A stretch of 64,000 nucleotides of DNA, from the NCBI GenBank assembly GCA_024291935.2, contig CM044322.1, positions 28,519,405 to 28,583,404 on the forward strand, given 5' to 3'. How positions within the stretch are numbered: the stretch's first letter is position 1; each line of letters starts with the position of its first letter. Shown piece after piece: positions 55,331-64,000 of the stretch. The position numbers and the translations under genes are program-made. The notes beneath the pieces were generated by a model. That model was not told the DNA's origin and made no database searches. It was given only the letters and a program-made list of their open reading frames with translations. The DNA comes from Okapia johnstoni (lineage: Eukaryota > Chordata > Mammalia > Artiodactyla > Giraffidae).

Positions 55331-56574
55331 GAGCTGGGTGCCAGCCTGGGCCAGGCTGCTCTGGACAGCTTGGATGGCTCACAGGGTTGTGCTGCTCAGA
55401 TTCAGGGCACCAGCTGGTGGGCAGACTGGACAGTCTCCCCCAGGGATGGGGCTGGGCTGCTGGGGGCACTTACATGGAAGGAGGCACCACCCAGCTGGAG
55501 AAGGCTGTGCCCTGGACCCGGGAGTGCCAACTCAAGTATCAGCTCTGGGAGCAGGGAGGCAGTGCCCGGAGATGCTGGTCACCCTGGACCTCTGTAGAGA
55601 AAGGGCAGGATGCTCTGCTTGCTCCCCTCCCCCAGGGCAGTGGTCACCCACCTCGGCCCAGCTGGCCCGGGACCTGCTCATCAGAGGGGCCTTGGAAGGC
55701 TGGACGGACGTGGGGACACGTGTTCATGGCCTGATTCCACAGATGCTTATGAGAACAGGCCTGAGCTGGTCCCAGCAATAGGACACAGCTGCTGATCAGA
55801 AGGCCCTTGCCTCATGTTCACCCTAGTTGGGGGGCTGCCAGGGCCAGGCAAACCACACATAGGCACACACTTTGCAGAGGAGAGCTGACAGAAACAAAAT
55901 AGGGAAACACTGGGGCCCAGGTCAGTGGGGTGATCCCTGGGGTCATGAGGAACAGCTTCCTGGAGGAGGAGGTGTCTGTGCTGAGACCAGGACTCAGAGG
56001 GTGAGCCTCCACTGGAAGGTCTGGGCAGGAGTCTTGGGTGGGGGGAGAAGCTGGTGCAAAGGCCCTGGGGTGGGCCTGATCCTGGTGTTGGAGGAACAGG
56101 GTCTTCTTCCCCTTAAGTGTTAAACACAAACCCTAGAGCCTCCTGCTTCCCAGGAGCAGTGATCCTGATGGGAGTGGGGTGCTCTGTTCCCGGGGACCCC
56201 GTGGCCCTTGGTTCAGAGCCACGGCCTGGGAGAGGCTGCCCTGCCTTACCCCCATTTCCTGCTGTGAACACCCCAAGGAGCACAGGAGGCTGTGCTCACC
56301 AGAAGTGTGATGAGGGCCTGCGACCCTGGGGAGCTGGGGATGGGGGCTACCATGGGGAGGCAGGCAGTGGCTCTTGAATCACAAGGCCTAGGATTCCGCC
56401 AGGCCTGCCTTTTACTCTGGGGGCCGTGGACCGAGCCCCTCCCCTGTGACGGGGCAGAGGTCAGCGGCGGCGGGAGGGTGCGGGCCCTGGGTGGATGCAT
56501 CCGGCTGGTGTGCGTGCGACCCTCTGTGAGCGTGCTCCCCCCAGGGAGGGGCCACGGCTGTAGCGGGCCGTACA
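55331..56574. other. GC-rich sequence
   Basis: No gene is recognised. CpG density rises at 56440-56565, next to the following candidate element. Confidence 0.4.
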
Positions 56575-56710
56575 TCTCTGTCAAGATCTCTATGAATAAA
56601 TTAACCTTTTTAAAGATTAGTGCACTCTAATACCTCAGGGTTTTTTAAACAGAACAAATGCTAAAAATATTTTGACAGAGCTTGCCGAGTTTGCGCTTGG
56701 CTCATCAACA
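56575..56710. promoter_or_regulatory. Candidate conserved non-coding element
   Basis: AT-rich non-repeat island: 'atgaataaattaaccttttt', 'taaagattagtgcactctaa', 'gggttttttaaacagaac', 'gctaaaaatattttgacag'. Its left flank is CpG-rich. The enhancer role is inferred. Confidence 0.47.
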
Positions 56711-58074
56711 GAGCCTGAACCCCATCCCCCGTCCCCCGCCCCCAGAGAGAGGTGTCGCCCAGCGGAATTGTGGTGGGGGGAGCAGGTGGCGGCCACCCCA
56801 GGGGTCTGTCATATGGTCTCTGTGTGGACGGGATTGGGGGGCTGGCACCAGTGCCACTGTCCTCACGGTCCTGGCTGGCTGGGCCTGCTTTTGTGGGCCA
56901 GGAGGAGGTGGGCTTTAGAGCCTGCGGCTGGGGTGAGGGCATCCCACCTGCAGGGGTGGAGGGAGGGAGGGAGGTGGTCCCAGGCTGGGCTCAGCACGTG
57001 TGGAGACCTGGAGGCAAGAAACAGATTCAGGGGAGCGTGGGATTGTGGGGCCAGGTCTGGGTCGTGGGTGTCCACGAGTGGCATGGGTTAGGGTCTCTGA
57101 GCTGGGGTCCTGGATGCAGGTGGAGGAGGCTGACTCTCGGCCTCACCCAGAGAAGACACCGGAGGCTGTGGAGGAAGGGTGACTAGGCAAAGCTAAGAGA
57201 AGGCATCTCAGGAGTGGTGGCCTGGGTGGTCTAGGTGAGGCTGAGGCCTGAGCTGGGGGCAGAGCCCCCAGAGGGGAGAGGAGGAGTCAGGAGGACCCCA
57301 GACCTCAAGTTCTCTCTGGGCTCCCGGGACATATTGCTCTTCTTCTGTTGGTCCTCAGTGCCCAGAACCAGGCCTGCCCGAGTAGGTGCTTGGTACCCCA
57401 CACTGGGGTAGGCTGGATCCCCATGGCCCCTTGAGCCAGAGTCCCCTCTCTGGCCCCAAACCCACCCACTGTGGGTCCCAAGGGCCCAGCGACGCAGAGC
57501 TAAGTCCTCGCTCTGACGGGCGCAGGGAGGAGGCCGCTTGCCCGGCGGGGGCAGGAACCTCTCCCTCATCAGCAGGTCAGTGGAAGGGGGACCTTCTTCA
57601 GCTGAGCTGGAGCTCTGAGGGGCTCAGGCCGATCAGAGGGTCCTGGGGTCCTCTCTGCGCTGCTGGGAATGATGTCCAAGGACCGGGCCTTGCAGGGCAG
57701 GGAAGGCTCTGTCCTCACACCTGCCCCGTGTGGAGAGCTGGCCTCTGCCCTCAGGAACGGGATGACCCATGGTGAGCGGGGGTGGGGACTAATAGCCCCT
57801 TCTCCGTCTGTGTGAAGCCCCTCGGGCTCTCAGCCTTCATGGCTCTCTGCCTGCATTTCAGTCTGGCTTAGCCCCATCCTGGCCTGGCATTGTCGTGACC
57901 CCTTTGTAAAGAAAGTGAGGTTCTGGGCCTCACCTGTCAGGAGATAGCCAGGCCTGGCCTGGGATCCCTCCTGCCCCCAACCCTGCCAGCTGCCTCTGGC
58001 CCTGGCCCTCCCTGGGTTTTTGGGTCTCCTGGACATGGACTGTCCTCCCACTTCTTCCCTCACCCCTGGGTACC
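56711..58074. other. GC-rich sequence
   Basis: No gene or repeat is recognised. Confidence 0.4.
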
Positions 58075-58320
58075 CAACTAGCTCTTCTGCCTTCACTTAA
58101 ATGCCTCTTCCTCCAGCAAGCCTTCCCTGATCCCCTGAGGCTGAGTTAGTTCTGCTCTATCTTGAAGACTTCCCAGGCCTTCCTCTCTTAGAAAATGCCC
58201 TTCCTGGACATGCTTTTCTGGAGGGAAGCCTTGGGCCTGGTCACTGCCCAGGTCCCCTCTGTGAGACAGGCAGGGCCGGAGTGCTGTCACAGGAACCATC
58301 TGGGAACAAGGACTGGGCAG
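58075..58320 (+). mobile_element. L2 LINE 3' fragment
   Basis: 'cttcacttaaatgcctcttc', 'ctccagcaagccttccctga' and 'tctgggaacaaggactgg' are L2 3'-end landmarks in order. Confidence 0.62.
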
Positions 58321-58838
58321 CCAGGCAGAGGTGAAGCAATGGCAATCTTCCCCCAGGGGGTCCTACCTGGGGAGGGGCAGGTACATGGGAAGTGAGGTCT
58401 ACTTTGTGTGAGCCCCTGACCTACTGCTCACCTCTGGGTCAGGGACCCAGGTTCAGCCAGCCCTGGCTTCCCTCGGGGAAGGATCTCTGTGCGGCCAGGG
58501 CTGTGAGCCGCTGCGTCCCACCCTGTGAATGGGAGAGCATCCCTCCTGGGCAGCACCGTCACACTCCTAACCTCTGCTGGGCAGGGCAGATCTTGGTGGG
58601 GCAGAGGGCTCGGCTTTCCTTTTGGAGGGATGGGTCAAGGTCCAGCCTGACTGTCCCTGTGTTTGCTTTGGGGAGGAATCCTGGGCTTTTCCATGGCCCC
58701 TGGGCATCTGGTCCAAGGCATTGCCCAGTCCCCACCTCCAGGTGCTGAAATGCCACCTTAGCTTGAACTTAATTTTGCCCTGAGAACCCCCTGGGCACCA
58801 CCCTAGGGAGGTTTTCTGGTCCTGAAATGTATGGTGCC
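58321..58838. other. GC-rich sequence
   Basis: Nothing is recognised. Confidence 0.4.
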
Positions 58839-58840
58839 CC

Positions 58841-59144
58841 GGACTTCCCTGGTGGTCAAGGGGTAAGAATCCACCTGCTAACGCAAGGTACAAGCGTTCA
58901 TTCTCTGGTCCGGGAAGATCCCACATGACTCAGGGCAACTGAGCCCTTGAGTCACAACTACTGCAGCCTGTGCTCTAGAGCCCATGTTCTACAACAAGAG
59001 AAGTCACTGTGATGAGAAGTCCACGCAATGCAACTAGAGAGTAGCCCCAACTCACCACAACTAGAGAAAGCCCGAGTGTAGCAGCTTAAGACTCAGCACA
59101 GCCAAAAAAAAAAAAAAAAAAAGGTACAGCCTTAAAAAAAGAAC
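58841..59144 (+). mobile_element. CHR-type SINE (CHR-2-like)
   Basis: Sense full-length copy ('ggacttccctggtggtcaag', 'gagcccttgagtcacaac', 'ctagagaaagcccgagtgta') with a long poly(A). 'atggtgcccc' (58831-58840) and 'atggcacccc' (59145-59154) look like a diverged target duplication. Confidence 0.92.
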
Positions 59145-59154
59145 ATGGCACCCC

Positions 59155-59814
59155 AAATTGCCGAGTTATTTACTAGGTGATGTGACATTAGGGAACACGC
59201 CTTCCAGCTTGCTCCAAGGACCTCCGCAGCCCCCATGCCTGGGCCTAACCTGTCCAGCAACACATATCCCTGCCATCTGTCTGTCTGTCTGCTGGTCCTT
59301 CTGTCTGGATAGGAGCCTGGGGTTGGGTTTTCTGCTTTTCTGAAGGTGCCCCGGGCCAAGCTCAGGGTTCCTTCCCCAGGATGACTGTCCATGGAGGTGA
59401 AGGCCTGCCTGTTCTTCCATTTCCGCCACCTCCAGGAAGCCCCCCGGAAATCCTGAGACTGGACCCTCCTCTCTGAGTCCCTGCACCACCTGAGGGGGCT
59501 GCTGAGTTCTCTCCTGTGTGAGGGTGACCCCTCCATGCCCTTGTTTGGCTGCCCAGCCTCCGCCCAGGCCTGGGACAGAGCAAGGATTGGGGGATGATGG
59601 GGGATGCAAGTCTGTGATGACATACAGGTCAGCCATCAATACCCATGCCCCCAACACTTCCCTGGTGTTCACGCTGTGCGCAGAGCCAGGCCTGCAAGCC
59701 AGGTGCTGGGCTGTGCTCTGTGGGGACCATCAGGCCCCTTGGCTTCCCTGTTCTGCATGGGGGTGACAGTCGGTCTGTGCTGGGGTGGTGCAAGTCTTAG
59801 CAACACATGTAAAG
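59155..59814. other. GC-rich sequence
   Basis: A tiny (TGTC)n run lies near 59276-59293. Nothing else is recognised. Confidence 0.4.
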
Positions 59815-59915
59815 GGCCAGTGTGAAGCCTTCATTTATGACAAAAGCCAACATAATTTCATTCTGAATATTTTATTTTGAAAATCGTATCACATACTTTC
59901 ATATGGAAAGTGACC
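59815..59915. promoter_or_regulatory. Candidate conserved non-coding element, short
   Basis: AT-rich non-repeat island ('ccttcatttatgacaaaagc', 'acataatttcattctgaat', 'tactttcatatggaaag'). It is weaker than the others. Confidence 0.33.
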
Positions 59916-60899
59916 AGGCGCTCCTGATGGGCCTTCGGTGCTAGGGACTAGGGATGGGGGGTAGGTGGTGACGATGGTGGGGATGGCAGGAGGAACAGAT
60001 GAAGAAAGCACAGACCCCACCCCTGAGTGGCTCAGAGCAGGAGGGAGCAGCCAGGGTTGAGGAATTAAGCCAAGGAGGCTGCTTGGAGGAGGCAGCATCT
60101 GGGCTCTGAGCAGCCTCCAGGTTTACTCTTATGGCCTCTGTTTCAGTCTCCTTCCATCAGGATGATTAAGCCCCTGGATGCAGAGGGAGGACCACTTTGC
60201 TACCCTCCTGGGTGGAGTTCAGAGATGCAGGTGAGGGCGGGGTGGGGGAGGGAGGTGGACATGGACACTCTGTTGAGGAGGTGACCCAGGCATCAGTGTT
60301 TCCAGGACAGAGGGGCCTCAGGGCCAGTTGAGTGAAGGACATGTGTGCTGGAGAGGGGCTGGTCAGAGATTCTCGAGTCCATAGATTTCTGCTCCTGTGA
60401 CTTCATGGTTGCAGAGCTGCCAGTTGGTCTTAGAGTGACCACTGAGCTCCAGCCTCCTGCCAGTAAAAGTCCTGAAGACTTGACATTAGTGAGATGGGGT
60501 CGCTGGGATCTCAAGGACCCCAGGGGGAACAGGGAGGATACTGTCTTCTCCTGGGGAACCCCTGGGGACTTTCCATTATTTGAATTTGTGGGATGACTGG
60601 GAGGGAATGGTCCTGGGGTATCTGGTGGGGTGGACATCCGGCTGGATTTGGTCAGGTGTCCCTGGCTGGGCCCACCTGTGATCTGTCCCTGCCTGGAGGC
60701 AGGACCACATTTTCCTGACCCACTGGCTCTGCTTGTTGTCTGTGCATCCATGCGAGCGCCTGTCCTCTGTGGGCGACTGGGTTCTGGGGTGGGACCCCTG
60801 CAAAGGAAGAGCCTGATGGATCCTGCAGGGTGGGGATCACGGGGGTCCTGCTGGCACCCCAGTCACCCAGCCCTACCCAGGACCAACAGGACACATGAG
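59916..60899. other. GC-rich sequence
   Basis: No gene or repeat is recognised. Confidence 0.4.
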
Positions 60900-61095
60900 C
60901 CTCTCACGAAAGGTGATTCAGCGAGCTTTGGACCAAATCCTGAAATTTGCTTCCCAGGATCTCTATTTATAGAACCTCCTTCTCCTTGCTGGGGTCGGTC
61001 AGTCATCCACACCCTTTCAGGAGTTTATAACTCTTTTATTAAATTTAGAGCTGGCCGTGGTTTTAATTCAGAGTGAAAACTCTGAACCGTGGGGG
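60900..61095. promoter_or_regulatory. Candidate conserved element with MEF2 site
   Basis: Non-repeat AT-rich island containing a perfect MEF2 consensus CTATTTATAG (60963-60972), then 'gagtttataactcttttatt' (CDX/HOX-like TTTATAA and TTTATTA) and 'ggttttaattcagagtg'. The enhancer role is inferred. Confidence 0.5.
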
Positions 61096-61964
61096 AGACT
61101 CGGAATTGGTTTCAGGGTGACTGCCAGCAAGCGTGTTTCCAGTGGTTACCCCGGAGACGGCCCTGGTGGGTCTGGGAGCCCTGACCTCAGACTTTCCGGA
61201 ACCCTCTCGCAAAGCTGCTTGGGCAGCTTCCTGACTCCTGGCGCGTCTGTCCCTTGGGTAGCCGGCGGGTTTACAAGACTGAGTCCAGTAGCTCTTGGGA
61301 AAGCAGCAGCTGGGCTCTGTTAGCTTTGTCTTTGCATTTGGGGGAGCTGCCTAAGGCTGGCTTTTGAGTTCTTGGTGCTGTGGCCAGGAAGGTGAGTGGA
61401 GGCCCGGAGGGTGAGTGGGGCCCATGGCCTGCTGGGGATGGGGAAGCTGGTGGACTCCGGACTGCCTTGCCCTGCATCATGTTCTCCGAGAGTCTGTGTC
61501 TGTTGTTCTAAGTCAGTCTCTTTGGAGCAGCGTTGTGGTGGGGGCCGAGCCCTGGGCGTCCGAGGCGGTAGGAAGGGGTGGAATCAGCCTGGGGCTGTGT
61601 TATTCCCTCCCAGCTTGCCTTCCCTTCCCAGACTTTCGAATGATTACTGAACACTGTGTTGGTCCCTGTACCACCCATGTCCAAGCTCCCCTGGGAGAAT
61701 GGCTGTCCAGCCCCTTGTCGAGCCGTGGTGGCTGGGGGTGGTCGCTGGGCAGCAGGAGGTGGTCAGAGGCCGGGCAGACAGCCACTGGCCAGTGCTGCTG
61801 GGAGTTGGTCCCAGAGCTCTGACCCCAGGAGCCTGTGGCGGCTGCAGGACCTCACGGCAGGAAGGAGCGCCGAGGGACCCGCTCCCGGCCAGTAGGTGGT
61901 GTTCCTGGACTGCTTTCCCGGCCTCCGCTCTGCCTGCAGCCGGCCGCCCGCACCTCGGGCAAGC
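61096..61964. other. GC-rich sequence
   Basis: No gene or repeat is recognised. Confidence 0.4.
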
Positions 61965-62130
61965 TGGGCACATCTGGAAATGTTTGGTTTGATAGAGTGT
62001 CGCTTTACATTGCAGAAATGAGCGTAAGCGGTTTCTTGACCCACCAAGTGAGAAATGTGATCTGGGTTTTACTGCCGACCCTTTAAATAAAAAACAGATC
62101 GCTTATTAAACCATTATCTATCGGGGATGA
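61965..62130. promoter_or_regulatory. Candidate conserved non-coding element
   Basis: Non-repeat island: 'gaaatgtttggtttgataga', 'gtcgctttacattgcagaaa', 'accctttaaataaaaaacag', 'cgcttattaaaccattatc'. Frequent non-coding AT cores lie between GC-rich flanks. The enhancer role is inferred. Confidence 0.48.
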
Positions 62131-63734
62131 GGAGGGGCCCGTGTGGACTGTGCTCGGTGAGGATGGAAACGGATGAGGCGGTCGGGCGGGGCACAGGTCA
62201 CTCAGGTCACTCCCAGGGGACAAAAGGATGCTGGCACTTACTGGCCGCCCCATCTGCCCCTTTGCCAGCTGCTGGAGGAGTTGGCCAGTGTCAGCGCCTG
62301 GCTGCGATCACAGGACCCTGAATGGGGGCAGGAGAGACTGACTTGGCCTGCACAGCTGATGCCGAGGCCAGAGGTCCACACAGCCCCCACAGAGAGCTTG
62401 AGCCTGGCTGTGCCCAGGGGCAGCCTCACCCACTGCTGAAGTGCTGTGCATGCAGGCACTTCTGCTCCTATGGGGTCTCTGTGATCTTGGCCTTGAGTGC
62501 TTTGCCCTTGGGGAGCCATAGTGTCTGGGCTGTGGGCATGGTGCACGGGTGGCCAGGGTCCTGGCCCTTCTGCACTGCAGGCATCTTTATAGAGGGGGAC
62601 CTGCCTTCCCCCCCAGCTTGTGCCAGGGGTCCCAGCCTGCCCGGGAATAGCCCGAGTGTGGTGGATAATGGTTCTCATCTCTTCAGGGAGTTTCCTGTTT
62701 GAACTCTTTTTTTCCCTTGGACTGGGTGTGCTCTGATATCACCTCCTCTCTTTGTCCTGCAGTGTTTTCAGTAAACGAACCCCAATCCTGGCACCAGGGA
62801 AAGTCCTTAGTCAACTGACCAGAGGCTACTCAAGGTCATCTGAGTGCTGTCCCTGGGACACATGGTGTGTGAGCTGATCCTCCACACACCTTGGTCCTCC
62901 TCGCCCCGTGCCACCGGGGTTTCCTGAGCTGGAATCAGAGGTGGCGTGGAGAAAAGTCAGGCTGGTTCAGCCAGGGAGGGCCAGGGTGACACAAAGAGGA
63001 TGGCCTTGGGACCACCAGAAAGACCAAGGCAGAGTGGACGGGAGGAGGTGGGGTCCAGGGAGACTGGTGGAACATGGAGGTGTGATGACAGGGTTGACAA
63101 GATGAAGGTGAGGGAAGGTGTGAAGGCAGAGTCACAGGAAAGGATGGAGCTGCAGTGGCCGGGCACCGCCCTGGGGTCTGCTCTGCTCTGGTGTGGTTCC
63201 CAGGGGGTCTGGCACTCCTGGGCCTGGGCACAGGTTCTGTGCTGGGGAGGCAGGAGGACTCAGGAAAATGCCCTGGTGCTGCGAGCTGCCTGGGTGAGAA
63301 GGACTCGCTGAGGGGGACCCCTGGGTAGGTGGTGGGGTATGGGCACACACCTGTGTGTGCGGGCTGTCATTACTGGGGTTGTTGCTATTATTCTGCAAGC
63401 CTCTGTGGGTGCAGAGGCCTGGTTTTGGGGCATCTCAGAGACCCAGGAGGGACCCCCAGCTTAACCCGGGGACTCTTTCTGATAGCAAAGCCTGAGGAGG
63501 TGGGCCCTCGGTGCTGGCGTTGGTAGTCCAGATGGGGCTAGGTCTCAGGGCTCAGCAAGGGGAGTGGGCAGGAAGGGAGTGGGCTGAGAGGTGCTGAGGG
63601 ACCCTGCAGTGGGGGCGGCATCCATTGGCCTCTGAGGGATTTATCAAGTTCCGAACTTGGGCACTGCTGACGTGGCTGTGATGCTCATAAAGCCTGCCTT
63701 TCAGTTCAAGGCAGCGGTGGGGGGAGGTACTAGC
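62131..63734. other. GC-rich sequence
   Basis: No gene or repeat is recognised. The 146-codon minus frame (62238-62678) lacks a domain. Confidence 0.4.
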
Positions 63735-63870
63735 CCCTGCTGTGCTGAGGAGGAGAGGGAGGTCTCAGAGGATCAGTGACTGGCCCAGGGTCACACAGCC
63801 AGCAAATGTGGAGCCACAGGGCAGGGGCTGTGCAGGGTCCCAGGGTTGGGCAGGCTGCAGCCAGGGGCCC
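63735..63870 (+). mobile_element. MIR SINE fragment
   Basis: 'ctcagaggatcagtgactgg' and 'cccagggtcacacagccagc' are the MIR 3' core. Confidence 0.6.
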
Positions 63871-64000
63871 TGAGTCTCACCCCAAACAGTCCTTGCTGCT
63901 GGGGCTGCAGAGGCAGGAGGGGAAAGTGGCTTCTGCAGCCGTGGTGGCCACAGGGTCACGCCTGCTGCCCTCCAGCTGTGGGGGCACTTGGCTCCACTGC

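Overview
This window is mammalian nuclear DNA from a ruminant, most likely a bovid. The evidence is the repeat content. It carries many BovB (RTE-type) LINE fragments, Bov-tA/BovA SINEs, cetartiodactyl CHR-type tRNA-derived SINEs and ruminant L1 3' ends, on a background of older mammalian repeats (L1M, L2, MIR, MLT1, Tigger). Cattle, sheep, goat and their relatives cannot be told apart by reading alone. All family names here come from recognised sequence, not from a database search.

I could not support any host protein-coding exon, tRNA, rRNA or CRISPR array. The only recognisable protein-coding traces are decayed reverse transcriptases of BovB and one L1 ORF2 C-terminus. The many long open frames in GC-rich stretches have no domains, have biased P/G/S/R/W composition and lie over equally long frames on the other strand. 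I read the window as intergenic or intronic.

Layout: 0.3-18.3 kb is GC-rich DNA peppered with BovB fragments, three abutting Bov-tA SINEs in alternating orientation (4.03-4.56 kb), a probable solo LTR with TATA box and poly(A) signal (3.36-3.94 kb), a Tigger DNA transposon and old LTRs. 18.3-25.7 kb is mostly unique and GC-rich, with a polypurine tract and AT-rich islands that look like conserved non-coding elements. 26.2-36 kb and 39.3-44.5 kb are AT-rich repeat stacks in which antisense L1M is interrupted by BovB, Bov-tA, CHR and L1-BT insertions, many with visible target-site duplications. 45-62 kb is largely repeat-poor and GC-rich, with sharp AT-rich islands full of homeodomain-like TAAT cores and other motifs (about 45.6, 46.0-46.5, 47.1, 51.5, 54.9, 56.6, 61.0 and 62.0 kb). 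These are the best candidates for function: possible developmental enhancers near, or in introns of, an unidentified regulatory gene. That role is inference and needs cross-species alignment.

No new multi-gene system is visible. The most useful leads are the candidate conserved islands, the abutting inverted SINEs and a few rearranged repeats.
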